Below are positions 38,237-51,208 of a DNA stretch of 64,000 nt, piece by piece; the stretch's first letter is position 1, and every line of letters starts with the position of its first letter. The stretch covers positions 78,450,085 to 78,514,084 of the forward strand of contig CM051458.1 in the NCBI GenBank assembly GCA_028274465.1, given 5' to 3'. Made by a program: the position numbers and the translations under genes. The notes under the pieces are model-generated. The model saw only the letters and a list, made by a program, of their open reading frames with translations, was not told the origin of the DNA and did no database searches. Origin of the DNA: Plantago ovata (taxonomy: Eukaryota; Streptophyta; Magnoliopsida; Lamiales; Plantaginaceae).

Positions 38237-40334
38237 TGTAAGAAAATACGGTCAGAGTTACCCCTAGGGTACGCAGCGGAATTTCAAAAATTTTCTTAAC
38301 GTACAGGTTAATTGATTATGTATATGTCGTATATATATAAACACGTCAATGAGAAGACTAACCTTACTTCCAAAGCAGCTTCCAAGTCTTCGTAATTATC
38401 TTGTGTATCTTCTCCTTCGCCGAAGTCGAAGATATCTATAATACTCTGATTATGTGCAAGACAATAAGAGTTCGTTTTCAGCTCCTAGAACCTCAACCTT
38501 GGTATCCACGGATGAACAGCCTATCGGAAAGAATGCTAGGATATTCTTTGTGTGACCAAGAAGACGGGGCGGCGGTTTTCCTCCGGCAAGGTGGTGCGCG
38601 TGTGTGGCTTATAGAGGAGGGGAGAGCTTTTTATTTTCTCTAAGAAAACTGGGTAGAATAATTCTCTAAGAATTGATTGTTCAGAATACTGAAAAAGCTC
38701 TCTAATAGTCTACTATATATAGTAGTCAATAGAAGCCTAAAGCATAAGCAATTAGACTTCGTAAAGGAATAAGAATCTAATTCTTATCGCACTAGGAAAC
38801 CAATATCAAGTCTAGATTCATTCTCAATCAAATTAAAACTCCATCAGGAAAACCTAACTTATCCCTTGGACTTCTAATAGAGGAAGGAGTCGAACTCCTT
38901 CCCCTATCCAGCTTGTGCGCGCGCGCGCCTGTCGTACGGGAGATAGGTGGGTCCCAATTTTGGGATCCACTTATAGTTCTAAGGCAATTCAAACTCCAAA
39001 TAGATTTTTCCTATGTGCATATGTTAATTCTAAATTAGCATATCCTTTCAAATCAAACCTCTATTATATTTCTAAAATATAATCTTTAATTGTATTTGCA
39101 TAAAATACAATTAATTAGCCAATTCAATTAATAATTTCAAATCATTAATTGAGTCACTAAATATTATAATTAATTCCAAATTAATTATAATCCATCAATC
39201 ACAATTAATTCAAAATTAATTGCGATTCCATCTTCAAGGATATTCGGATAAGCTGAATCACCACATAGTGTGACCCATAGGGCCTCATTGTATTAAGCAA
39301 GTTCTAGACTAGGCAAAATGGAATTCCTAGACGGTTCCATTTGCAATATTAATACATGAGGACGTTTGAGAGGTTTCTCAAAGCAAACCCTTTCGTTGCG
39401 AAGCCTGTTGCGCTCAACGCGGCGATGGTAACGTCCCTTCATCTTACTTGCTCGAATGTATCTAGGATCGATGAAGTGTCTATCCCAATAATACATCCAT
39501 GGGCGTCTTCAGTGAGTTGCATGGTGAATCCAATATCTAATATGACCATCATAATAATATTGATACGCTGGCCAGCGGTTTTACCAATCACGACTATGAA
39601 CGACTATGAGCAGTGCTCTCCTGTGCTACACTTGAGAGATGAATCCTTCACAGAAACACTTATCATCCCCATTTGTATGTAACCATAATCCTGGATCGTG
39701 TCTTATGTCAACTGCTTATTCAGAGCTGACATCGACGGGTCCACCAAGGATATGGGGCAACAAATGTGATGACAAAGTCCTGTAAGTCCAAAGGACGACT
39801 GGCATCACTTCGACAACTTATCGGTTCCCATAGACACTTCGGTGTAGAGTATACATCGATGGGAGTGTCCGGTGGGTACTTCATTGTTCGATAATCCTTC
39901 TTCGAACAACTATGCGCAGTTATGGCAACGTTTCTCGATTGTCCAACAATCCGTTCCGTGGCCGTGGGATCGGCTCACACTTGCTCCAACAAGTATAACC
40001 TCCACGCATACTAGTCTCATCTGGTTCATTCAGACCCCTACATCCGAGATGAACCTCGACTAGGGAGAGTTTGGGATAGATGATAACTCACATAGCTCCC
40101 ACTATCTATGTGATCGGTCATCTATCCGAGGGGACATGTTTAATATCAAATACAGACAGAAATAGAGATATGACATGCTGCATGCCTGGTGTAATATAAA
40201 TATGAAAGCGATACTCAATAGTAAAACGACAAACATATATCATATTACGTTGACCTGTGTAATAGTACATATATGCCCTCTATAAGGGCTCCATGCCCTT
40301 AATAAGGACTGTCTCTAGGACATATACACTATCA
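38237..40334 (-). repeat. Copia-C 5' LTR (2098 bp)
   Basis: It is the full-length inverted relative of the Copia-A LTR, with TGTAAGAAAAT at the left and CACTATCA at the right on the plus strand. Confidence 0.94.
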
Positions 40335-40822
40335 GTACCGTTAACTACAAAACCTTTACAACTCTTGCACATGGACTTGTTTTAATCTTTTTCAACAAGC
40401 TATGCTGGTAAGAAGTATGGTCTGGTGGTGATAGATGACTATTCAAGATTCACTTGGGTAGTATTTATCAAGCATAAGTCTGAAACAAGGACTGAAATAC
40501 CTAACTTGCTGAATAAGCTTGAAGTCATGAAAAATGACAAGGTAAAAGTCATAAGAACAGACCATGGTACTGAGTTTGTAAACCAGTACATAACTGAGTA
40601 TTGCACTTCAAAATGCATACAACATCAGTTATCCTTAGTAAGGACACCTCAACAAAATGGTGTTGCTGAAAGGAAGAATCGTACCCTTAAGGAAGCAGCT
40701 AGAATGATGCTTGCTGACACTGAAATAAGTAAAGCTTATTGGGTTGAAGCGATTAATACCGCCTGCTATACTCAAAATTGATGTTTGATAACTAAGGAAT
40801 ACACAAAACTCCCTATGAGTTA
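40335..40822 (+). pseudogene. Copia-F integrase, first part
   Basis: It contains the three catalytic regions: LLHMDL (first Asp), VIRTDHGTEF (second) and NGVAERKNRT (Glu). Copia-C truncates its start. A TAA/TAG-like break near 40385, a TGA near 40780 and a frameshift after it disrupt the frame. Gypsy-E interrupts at 40823, and the continuation is at 48841. Confidence 0.9.
40818..40822. repeat. Target-site duplication AGTTA, left, Gypsy-E
   Basis: AGTTA before the TGATGAACGG of the LTR; the partner is 48841-48845. Confidence 0.9.
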
Positions 40823-42022
40823 TGATGAACGGTTGGATTGTCGGGTTCCAACTAATCAAATAAATTTGTATTTAGCCAAAGGCAATTCACAACTACAACG
40901 AAAACCATAGTGTAGCAGTAGAATAACCTCGAGTGTTGATCTCTAAGGACTATAACTAGCTTTATCTAATCTAACTTAAGAATATAAAACAGCAGACGTC
41001 TTAGCAAAGGTTTTTCTTAACAGATAATGGAGATTGGTGATAGTATGGTCATTCAAAGCATAGCAGGTTAATAATCATGCATAAATTCTTCGGTCTCGCA
41101 TGGAGATCTTTGACCAATGAATTGTCCAATTGTTTTCCGTAATTATTCAACACTACGAAGATAGAGATTTAGATAGATCAAAGAAATAAAGCAATAACTC
41201 AGAGTATAATGCGCGATATAGCCATTAGCATAATTATTAACCTTTCGCTAAGAAATCACATACTATCACCAACGAGAAGTTTAGCTACTCATAGATGTCA
41301 TGCAATCAACAGAAATCATACCACGAATGAATGAAAACATGATGAAAGATATATAAAAATAAGTAAAAAAACTGTAAGATACAATGTTACCGAAGGTTGT
41401 CAATCTCCGAAGAATCGCGATCTTACAAGCTCCAAACTGCTAAGAAAAAGTATCTCCTAATCTAAGAACCCCCAGAACAGGCTTTGGGGAATTCCTACCT
41501 ACAACTACAGAGAAACGTGAGAAAAAAGGTCTGGAAAAGTATGAAAAACGGAGAAAACTGAGCTCATATATATAGGCATTCGAATTGTGTGGGGCGAAGG
41601 GCCCCACACACCGGGCGATTCGCCTGGTGTGGGGCGATTCGTCCCACGTCCCGGGCGACTCGCCCGGGAGTGTTGTTCGGTCCAAAATGCGTTTTCGACG
41701 CGTTTTTGGATTTCTTCCCCTTTTCGGACTCGGTTTCTGCCTTCTAGTGACATTCTAGCCTTCAGATTCGACCCCTAGACTTCAAATCCTATCCGGAATC
41801 TTTCAGATACTCCAATTAGGCTTCTGGAACACCAATTCCTTGTCTACTTCAATATAATTTCCCGGAAAACCTCGTTTTTCAACCAAAACCTGTAAAATAA
41901 AAACTAAAGGGAAACGTGACATTATTCTAATAAAATACACTAAAATATAGCTAAATTAACATAGAGGATAGCTAAAATAGGTGAAAAAGACTCGAATGAA
42001 AGTGTAAAACACACATTCATTA
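40823..42022 (-). repeat. Gypsy-E 3' LTR (1200 bp)
   Basis: It pairs with 47711-48840, differing at about 2% of sites by eye. It is about 70 bases longer because of extra GGGCGA/TCGCCC units at 41615-41690. Its first base pair reads TA rather than TG on the element strand. Confidence 0.92.
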
Positions 42023-45000
42023 AACTCCCCAAACCGAACCCTTGCTTGTCCTCAAGCAACTAAGCTAGACTCTAATGCAAAAAACAATGCAACACAAAAA
42101 ATGGAGTCTCATGCCAAATGAAATGAACTAATCTATCGAATCTATCAAAAAAAATATGAACAAAAACCATACGAATCATATCATGAATATAGGTTGAAGA
42201 ATGCCTCGATTGACTCATACACATCCACATAAGCACTTATGTCAAGACAAGATAGTCTCTCGTAACATTCTCTACCTGGACCTAGTCAGTGACGACGTAA
42301 TGAAACATGTTAGAATACGAATGGTTGTCCCGTGCCTATGAAACTGAGGACTTACTACTGTTCACCAAGTTAAGACTTTTCCTCAAAGAGGTCGAACCAA
42401 TACTGGTTCTCATCAAACGAAGGAGGGTTCCCTAAAAAAGATAACACTCCCCTATTCTACCCATCTCTCAAGCAAAGCCTTAAGATATTCACCACTTCCT
42501 GAATGGCAGGACGAGGGTGGTCTAGAATAGATGACACTCAAAAACAAAAAATAGAAAATTACAACACGATTACGAATATTACAAGAATTGGAAAATGAGA
42601 CACAACACTTTGCTAAACTGCTTTTTGGCTTTCTATTTTGGACCCTTCTTTGCTTTTTTGGGGTCTTTTCTTTTTTTTCTTTTTTTCTTTTCCAGTTTCT
42701 TTTTCTTTTTTTCTGGAATTTTTTTTCTTTTTCTCTTTTTTTTCAATTTTTATAGTCAGCAGTAGCACAACGAAAAGAGAAACAAAAATGACACACGAAC
42801 GACTTCCCCAAACCTATTCGAGAGAATAGGTTGGAGTATAAAATTTACGAGAAAGGAAAAATAAACTCTCAACACAGAATTGAAAAATGAAAAACAAGTC
42901 TAATGATAGCGTAACCCCCTCCACAAACCTATTCGGAAGAATAGGTTGCAAACAAAGGATCACACAATCTCACACGACCTCCTTCCTATGCATTTAGCAA
43001 TCTCAAAGCATGGTGAAGACTTGTTGCCTCTTAGGTACATAATTACTCGGAAAAACAACCATAAGACCCTAACATGCATCATCCTATTATAAAGGCCTTC
43101 GTGAACCGCAGTAGAGAAAACACCACTAAGTGATGTCGAGACTACCAAGCTTAACTAAGTGCAATACATAAATGTGACAAGCCAAGCGAAAAAAACCTCA
43201 AACAAATTCATAGAGATGAAGCATATGATTAATGGCATAATTAGTTAATCCACCCAATAAAAAAGTTCAAAAAATTTGGCAATAAACTCCATATAAAACA
43301 TGCAAGACTATCTTAGGATGAATGTAGTGAATGCAACCTAAAAAACTAAGAAAGCAGTAAACGTGCAAATGCAAATGCAACGGATAAACATGCAAGGTAC
43401 TATACTCAACCTACCAATTCCATGCTCTAAACCATCAATGGCAAGCTCCAAACTAACAACACTAGATCACTTAAATCCCATTCCCCCTCATGAATTTAAA
43501 GCTAGTCCCTAGCAGTAAGAAAATGAGGAAATAAGATGTGATACTAGATGTTACCGCATGGTTTGGCCTCGGTCGGCTGAGTATGCTGCTTGTAAGTTAT
43601 TGGGACTGCTCGAGGGGCCTTATAGGTGATCATCGGGGCTTGTGGTAGTGGCGGTAGTTCCATTAATAGATCGGATAGGGCCAACTCCTCCATCTGTATC
43701 ATCATTGTCCCTATTGTCTTCATTGTCACTACTGTCACCAACATCATCACCAGTAGAGTGGCATTATCGAAGAGAATCCTCAAGATTAGTCGCCACAGTT
43801 ATGGAATCTTCCAACCGGTATCTCTCCAATAGGTTGTGAACTGTTGAAGGGGAAAGAGCAGTGGTATCAGAGCCTCCCTCTCAAACGTTTTACACCCCGA
43901 GGAGGTTACAGCAAGCTGCTCGGATATTCGGAGGTTGCCTTCCATTTTTTTCTATGTCGACCACATTCTCTACGGTTGATGCCCCCGATGTCCATATGAT
44001 GCTCCCTTTAGAGGCAGTCAAGGGGCACCCCTAAGAGGGGCTGGGTACCCATGTCATTATGTTTTGGAACCAAGCTAGCGATTCAGAACTTTCTCCCCAT
44101 TGTCGACTCAAGACTGAATCTGTTGTGGTGAGATCGTCCCGGTGCCTTCCTGTTCACTCGAACTCTGCAGTCCTTGTGATAGGTTGCTGACGTAATAATT
44201 GTTTCTATTCCTTCGGTGGTGCATGAATAGGCATAGGAGTCCTTACTCCATGTAGATTCTCACTCCTCCTCTTGGATAATCCGCGACGTTGTTGCAAGAG
44301 CCCGTGGCTCGAACGCACCTCTAACGAGATCACTCTCCTTGACATGGTTGTAATCGATCCCCCTCCAATACTTCATAGTAGCCAAACGGGAGTGCTCCTC
44401 TCCCTTTGTGGCATGGTTCCTACAAACAACAGTTAGTACCTCGTATGACACAAAACTGACTCATGCATATGTTAATGTAAGAACGAAACACACGAGTGAT
44501 AAAATCAACAATCGAACTCCACATCCTTCATGTCTATTCTAGCTACTAATATGCAACACACCAAAATAAATTCGACATGTACATATCGCATTACGCTCGT
44601 GCTAGACAACAAATAACCTAAATAATAAGGCTCAATTCATACCATAGTAGCGAAAAATTCTAGCATCATAAATCCTCATCCCCAATAATTATGCATTCTA
44701 CCATCATACTCATCATTATCACATCAGTAAACACAATCATATGTATGGAATCGAAGAAAGAGATACATTGCTTAATCAAGATAAAAACATCTAGTAGCAA
44801 AATTCCCAAATCAACAATTCAAGCATAATTGAGCATGCAATTGATAGTAAATAACGCTTCTAATCACACAAACAACCTACCCATACATCATATAAGCCTA
44901 ATTGAAGCTGAAATCAGAAAACCCCCAATTTGAAAAATTAGGGTTCATAAGAAGATACCTCAGATCTGGAAAACGAATGCACTAGGGTGAAAGTTGTTCG

Positions 45001-45489
45001 GATGAAAAGAAAGAGCACGTAATGGGCTTCGATTGAAGCTATAGAACACTAAATTTGGTGGAGTAATGAAGGTTTTATCAAGGTTTGAAGGTATTTTCGC
45101 GTTTTCTGGTTTTTTGGGGAGTAAGAAGGGTGAAGAGATGAAGAAATGAGGACAATGGTGAATTTCTGCGTTTTTGACCCTACAGAGACCGTGGGGCGAG
45201 TCGCCCCATGCGGGGCGATTCGCCCCCCACCTCCTGATGCGGGGAGACGAAAACTTTCGAAAAATCACGGTTTTTAAGTCCCCGAAAACCATTTTTCTCA
45301 TAAAACCACTCGAAAAATCTCACTCAATCATAAGCACATACGACACAGAGACGAACAAATTCACATATGAAAAGAAAATTGTTCAAGTATGAATGCATGC
45401 AATAAAGCAGTAAAAAAGCGATAAAAACTCCGGGTTGCCTCCCGGATAGCGCCATTGTTTAAAGTCTTTGACTCGACTCATGTTTGCGC
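42023..45489 (-). other. Gypsy-E noncoding region where pol would be expected
   Basis: No long ORF is seen. It contains a polypurine tract (minus, 42023-42041), sequence conserved with Gypsy-B, a pyrimidine tract (42654-42750), two CCTATTC hairpins (42811-42832, 42926-42947), an iMet-type primer-like site on the plus strand (43862-43874), GGGCGA/TCGCCC units (45192-45230) and a CCGGG...CCCGG stem near 45431-45446. A short minus ORF (44451-44260) is unrecognised. Confidence 0.7.
42811..42947 (-). repeat. Two CCTATTC hairpins in Gypsy-E
   Basis: Inverted counterparts of the Gypsy-B motif at 42811-42832 and 42926-42947, each followed on the minus strand by a G-rich run. Confidence 0.82.
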
Positions 45490-47566
45490 CTAGCTCTTCT
45501 TCTTGAGGGTACTAGACTTCCCCTTCATGGATCTCCTCCTCATGCCACGAACCTGTGAATAAGAATGAACATAGACAGCAAGACCACAGTAGTTAATAGT
45601 GTGAGAAGTATCAGGTGGATCAGATATGGCTCGCAACACATGTCGCTTGCCATCCACCTCAATGGTGCAAGTCCTTCGGTAGATGTCTATCACGGAGCGT
45701 AGCTTGGTCAAGAACGTTAGCCCCAAGAGAACGACATCCCCCATCCCAGGTGTAGACGCCGGCATAACTACAAAATTGGTATGCACAGAAGTTTCACCAA
45801 TCTTGACCAATACATTCTTCACAACGCCTTCGGGTCTCACAAAGGATCCATCCGCCAGTTGCACAATATCCTAATGCTCAGATAGTTTACCAAGGCTACT
45901 CTTCTCGAACACATTCATTGGGAGCACATTAGAGTAAGATCCCGTGTCTAGTGTGGCACGGACATCTTCAAGTTCACCAATCCCGACCTTAACATCGAAA
46001 CTTTGAGGGAGTGGCTCGGGATCCTCTTGCTCCTCTTCACTCTCATCAGTACCAAGGTCCTTCTCTTCTTCCTTGGTCAGTGGAGGTTCTTCCTTCTTGC
46101 AACACTCGCACTTAGCAACCTTCTTGATGGTGATTTCGACAGGTAGATCACCCACCAAGGTAATGGACATCGACTTCTCAGTGTTGCTAGGCAGCTTGCC
46201 TTGCTCCCTACTTGCTCCTCGGTCGATCAACTCTTGCATCTCTTGATGGGTGAGCCTAGTGCTTTCTTCCAATCGATCAAGCCTTGACCTAGTCTTCTCA
46301 GAATCTTCTTCATAACGTTTGAGAAAACTTTGAGTGTGATCAACCATCTTTTGCAAGTTCTCCATCAGTTGAGCCGACTTCGACTTCGGTTGCTCTTTCG
46401 GAGCGGGATTTTCGCAGTGATCATATGTTTGGCTAGCCGGTGCATATCCTTGATTGTTTCGGAACCCTCTTCTCCAAAATCCACCTCGAGGATTCCTACC
46501 GTCTTGTCCGTAGCTAGCTTCTTGAGTACCAAACTCTGTAGCAAAGGCCTCCTCTTCGCCTCCTTGAACCCAGTTGCCATCATCATATGCGAGCTCCGAT
46601 CTACACATATGAGCTCCATGCCCATAGTTCTTGCATATTCGGCAAACTTCATTCGAAACAGATGTACCAGTGGAGCTCTTGAGGACTTGCTTCAATTCGT
46701 TGGTAAAGCACTCGAATTGATCCACATTCCCCCTATACTTGAGTAGGTGGAGCTTCTGGTCCTCGTCTCCTAACCATTGCCCTTGGGTCCTTGAACTGCG
46801 AACCCTTAGCAAGCCTTTCGAAAACTGCCCAGACGGCTTCTGCGGTTTCCTCCCAAATATTGCCTCGGCATTGGAAGTCCACCACTTGTTGGTTCTCGAA
46901 GGTTAGTCCATTGTAGAAGTGTTGGACTAGATCAGAAAGCTCAAAACCATGGTGAGGGAACTTGTTCATGAGATCTTGGAACCTCTCAAACGCAGTATAG
47001 ATGGTCTCATCATAGTCCTGTTTGAATCCTGTGATTTGCGCCTTAAGCGCGGTAGTCAAGGTGTGAGGGAAGTATTTTTCCATGAAAGCTGAAAAAACCT
47101 TCTCCCAAGTGTCCAGCGAGCCCGCCGGTAGAGAACTCAACCATGACTTGGCTCTGTCGCCAAGCCCCATAGCAAAAACCTTCATCCTCAACTCATCCGT
47201 TGTTATTTTAGCTCCTGGTCGTGGGAGTTGGTTGACGAAATCATCGATATCGTGCAAGTACCCCATCACATCTTCCCTTGCTAAGCCGTAGAACCTCGGA
47301 AGTTGTTGGAACGCGTGGTTCTTGATTTCCAGATCACGAGTTGCAGACGAAAGAACAATCGCCGGTCCCCTCATACGATCCTTGGAGGGTTGAACCCATG
47401 CTTTCAGTGGTCTAGCTTCTGCCATTCCGTCGATACAGAGAAATCGATATCCTCTATTTCCTCTAGTTTCACGCCTTCGCAGTAGTCGCCTTCTTTGGTG
47501 GTAGACTCTGTCGATCTCAGCAATTGAATCAGCAAGCGGTGTTCCTCTAGATCGTGTATGTGGCAT
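45490..47566 (-). pseudogene. Gypsy-E gag-protease
   Basis: The minus-strand gag (47566-46733) has the retrotransposon gag core (LPRFYGL, WEKVFSAFMEKYFP, FQDLMNKFPHHG). After a frameshift near 46770, 46812-45871 carries a CCHC knuckle (CRICKNYGHGAHMC) and protease LDTGSYSNVLP. An in-frame TAG at 45873-45871 is followed by the rest of the protease (45870-45490, with VVLLGLTFL) and a lysine-rich end. About 690 codons in all, with one frameshift and one nonsense change. Confidence 0.9.
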
Positions 47567-47690
47567 ACACTATCTGTAACAAACTAGGAAAGGAGTATCA
47601 GAGAGAGATTAAATAGGAAAACTAAACTACTAGAACTAGGAATTGAATGCTGAAAATATAAACAAATTAAACAGAAAAAAGGAGTATAGT

Positions 47691-47708
47691 CCATGGCAAC
47701 GACGCCAA
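47691..47708 (-). promoter_or_regulatory. Primer-binding site, Gypsy-E (Asp-tRNA type)
   Basis: The minus strand reads TTGGCGTCGTTGCCATGG two bases from the LTR. It resembles the TGGCGCCGTTGCC site of plant gypsy elements primed by tRNA-Asp, with some mismatches. Confidence 0.65.
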
Positions 47709-47710
47709 TT

Positions 47711-48840
47711 TGATGAACGGTTGGATTGTCGGGTTCCAACTAATCAAATAAATTTGTATTTAGCCAAAGGCAATTCACAACTACAACGAAAACCGTAGTG
47801 TAGCAGTAGAATAACCTCGAGTGTCGATCTCTAAGGACTATAACTAGCTTTATCTAATCTAACTTAAGAATATAAAACAGGAGACGTCTTAGCAAAGGTT
47901 TTTCTTAACAGATAATGGAGATTGGTAATAGTATGGTCATTCAAAGCATAGCAGGTTAATAATCATGCAAAAATTCCTCGGTCTCGCATGGAGATCTTTG
48001 ATCAATGAATTGTCCAATTGTTTTCCGTAATTATTCAACACTACGAAGATAGAGATTTAGATAGATCAAAGAAATAAAGCAATAACTCAGAGTATAATGC
48101 GCGATATAGCCATTAGCATAATTATTAACCCTTCGCTAAGAAATCACATACTATCACCAACGAGAAGTTTAGCTACTCATAGATGTCATGCAATCAACAA
48201 AAATCATACCACGAATGAATGAAAACATGATGAAAGATACATAAAATAAGTAGAAAAACTGTAAGATACAATGTTACCGAAGGTTGTCAATCTCCGAAGA
48301 ATCGCGATCTTACAAGCTCCAAACTGCTAAGAAAAAGTATCTCCTAAGCTAAGAACCCCCAGAACAGACTCTGGGGAATTCCTACCTAAAACTACAGAGA
48401 AAGGTGAGAGAAAAGGTCTGGAAAAGTATGAAAACGGAGAAAACTGAGCTCATATATATAGGCATTCGAATTGTGTGGGGCGAAGGGCCCCACACACCGG
48501 GCAATTTCGGTCCAAAACGCGTTTTTGGATTTCTTCCCCTTTTCGGACTCGGTTTCTGCCTTCTAGTGACCTTCTAGCCTTCAGATTCGACCCCTAGACT
48601 TCAAATCCTATCCGGAATCTTTCAGATACTCCAATTAGGCTTCTGGAACACCAATTCCTTGTCTACTTCAATATAATTGCCCGGAAAACCTCGTTTTCAA
48701 CCAAAACCTGTAAAATAAAAACTAAAGGGAAACGTGACACTATTCTAATAAAATGCACTAAAATATAGCTAAATTAACATAGAGGATAGCTAAAATAGGT
48801 GAAAAAGACTCGAATGAAAGTGTAAAACACACATTCATCA
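47711..48840 (-). repeat. Gypsy-E 5' LTR (1130 bp)
   Basis: It runs TGATGAACGG to TTCATCA, a relative of the solo LTR 36989-38230. It lacks most of the GGGCGA/TCGCCC units of its partner. Confidence 0.93.
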
Positions 48841-48845
48841 AGTTA
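48841..48845. repeat. Target-site duplication AGTTA, right, Gypsy-E
   Basis: Partner of 40818-40822; the Copia-F integrase continues directly after it. Confidence 0.9.
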
Positions 48846-49672
48846 TTTGTTGGAAGACCTCCTAACATCACCCATCTAAGAGTGTTTGGTTGCAAATGCT
48901 TTGTTCTTAACAATGGCAGATAATACTTAAGAACATTTCAACCAAAGGCAGACGAAGCGATATTTCTTGGTTACTCCTTGCATAGTAAAGCTTATAGAGT
49001 TTACAACAAAAAGGCACAAAAGATCGAAGAATCAGTGCATGTTGTATTCTATGAAAAGTCACAAAAGATCGAAGAATCAGTGCATGTTGTATTCTATGAA
49101 AAGTCACAAGGAGTTCCTGCTGAAGAAGAAATATCAGATTGTATGAAAAGTTACTCATACATGAGCAAAGAACTGAATCTGATGCGAGGAATGTCAAGTC
49201 AATTGAACTAAATGATGATTCTGACAATGACTCTCCTCCCCTAAGTCACGGCAAGATAAATATAGTTCATGATAAAGAATTTCCAGCAAAAGACGCGGTT
49301 GCTCCGGATGTTGGTGAAACTATGCAACTTCCTGTGCTTGCTGACGAGTTACCTCAAACCAGCAATGCTGAACAATTAGTTGCTGATGAACCAATCTTAG
49401 CAGAGACACAACAAGATACCAGTAGTACTGAGCAAGTACATATTGAAGAGTCACATGCTGAAACGCAAACTTATCCAGATCCAAAGAGCAGAAAACTTGT
49501 TAATAAATGGATTAGAGATCATCCCTCTACGGATATGATTGGTGATATTGACAAACGCCAAGTGACTAGATCCATAGTATATACTAGTCAAGAACTTGAT
49601 GAAGAAGCAAACGTCATTGAAGTAGAAGCTTTGTTCTCTTGCTTTGTTCAGAAATTGAACCCAAGACCATAG
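48846..49672 (+). pseudogene. Copia-F integrase C-terminus and linker
   Basis: It resumes with the LFVGRPPNITHLRVFGCKCF-like segment and FLGYS, then an acidic linker with KLVNKWIRDHPS, a typical copia motif before RT. There is a stop at about 48927, frameshifts, and an exact 45-bp in-frame duplication (starts 49021 and 49066). The frame 49139-49672 is the longest open part. Confidence 0.87.
49021..49110 (+). repeat. 45-bp in-frame tandem duplication
   Basis: The 45-base segment starting 49021 is repeated exactly from 49066, duplicating fifteen residues (KIEESVHVVFYEKSQ). Confidence 0.92.
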
Positions 49673-51188
49673 AAGAAGCTTTAAAGCATTCTGAATAGAT
49701 CAAGGCAATGCAAGAAGAACTGGATCAATTTGAAAGGAACAAAGTCTGGAAACTTGTACCCCTTGCTGAAGGAAAGAAAGCAATTGGTACAAAGTGGGTG
49801 TTCAGAAACAAGCTGAGTGGGTCTGGAGAAGTAACAAGGAACAAAGCACGTTTAGTTACTCAAGGTTACTGTCAGACTGAAGGATTGGACTATGATGATT
49901 CTTATGCACCAGTTGCAAGATTGGATGCGATTAGGCTTTTCTTGGCCTTTGCTGCTCACAATGACTTCATTGTTTATCAAATGGATGTTAAAAGTGCATT
50001 CCTAAATGGTGAACTTGCTGAAGAAGTCTACTTGGAACAACCCCCTGGCTTTGAACTTCCCTCAGAAACCAAGATGGTATACAAGCTTCAGAAAGCTGTA
50101 TATGGTCTAAAGCAAGCACCAAGAGCTTGGTATGATACCTTAGCTAAGTTCTTGCTGGATAATGGTTTCAAGAAAGGTGAAGTTGATAAAACCTTATTTA
50201 CCATGAACCATGATGGTAAAATACTCTTAGTCCAGATTTATGTGGATGACATAATATTTGGATCTAAGGACAAGCAACTTTGTGATGATTTTGCCAAACT
50301 CATGACAAACAAGTTTGAAATGAGTATGATGGGTAAATTGAATTATTTCCTAGGATTGCAAGTCAAGCAACTCAAAGATGGAATATTCATAAATCAAACA
50401 AAGTATGCAAAAGAAATGCTCATAAAGTTCAGGATCAAAGAGGAAGAAAAACCTGAAAAGATCCCTATGAGCGTTGGTACCAAATTGGGATGTACTAAAC
50501 AAGATAAGAGTGTTGATGAACAAAGTATAGGAAGCTCATTGGTTCATTGTTGTATTTAACAGCAAGTAGACCTGACATTCAGTATGTTGTTTGTGTGTGT
50601 TCAAGATTCCAATCTGATCAAAGAGAATCACACTACAAAAAGGCACTTAAGATACTGAAATATGTCAAAGGTACAGTCAATGTTGGATTATGGTATCCAA
50701 AAGATTCTGGATTGGAATTGGTTGGGTATTCTGATGTTGATCATGGAGGATCAACTCTTGATAGAGAAAGTACTTCTCGAACTTGTCAGTTTCTAGGTAC
50801 TAGATTAATATCATGGTTCAGCAAGAAGCAAACCTGTGTTGCCAATTCATCCACTGAATCTGAATACATTGCGGCTGGTTGTTGCACAACTCAAATCCTA
50901 TGGATTCAGCAACAATTAAGAGATTATGGTATTTCTGCAAAGAAAACATCAATCTTTTGTGATAATACAAGTGCTATTGCTATCACGCAAAATCCTAAGT
51001 TTCACTCAAGGACAAAGCACATTGATATTAGACATCATTTCATTAGAGATCATGTGGAAAAAGGAGACATTGAGGTTGTAAAAGTAGGTACTGATGATCA
51101 ACTTGCTGACATCTTTACCAAACCCCTACCAGATAATAGGTTCGCAATGCTAAGGTATAACCTTGGATTGATTGAACTACCTCAATAG
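49673..51188 (+). pseudogene. Copia-F reverse transcriptase and RNase H
   Basis: RT (49708-50559) has VYQMDVKSAFLNG, EQPPGF, YGLKQAPRAWY and YVDDIIFGS. RNase H (50547-51188) has GYSDVDHGG, STESEY and ADIFTKPLP, ending TAG 51186. The two are split by a one-base frameshift near 50530. A TAG stands near 49696 just upstream, probably where a Trp codon used to be. The order and words fit the SIRE lineage. Otherwise well preserved. Confidence 0.92.
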
Positions 51189-51208
51189 TAAGGGATACAT
51201 TTGGTAGA

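Larger units (their letters stand above)
40823..48840 (-). mobile_element. Gypsy-E: 8.0-kb gag-protease-only Ty3/gypsy-type element
   Basis: It is bounded by AGTTA duplications. On the minus strand it has a 5' LTR (47711-48840), a primer site, gag-protease (47566-45490), 3.4 kb without pol, a polypurine tract (about 42023-42041) and a 3' LTR (40823-42022). I find no RT, RNase H or integrase remains, so it looks non-autonomous. Gag style and an Asp-type primer site suggest the Athila/Tat side of Ty3/gypsy. Confidence 0.88.

Noticed and set aside
44260..44451. 63-codon minus ORF in Gypsy-E as a pol remnant
   Set aside because: No RT, RNase H or integrase motif can be seen in it or around it.
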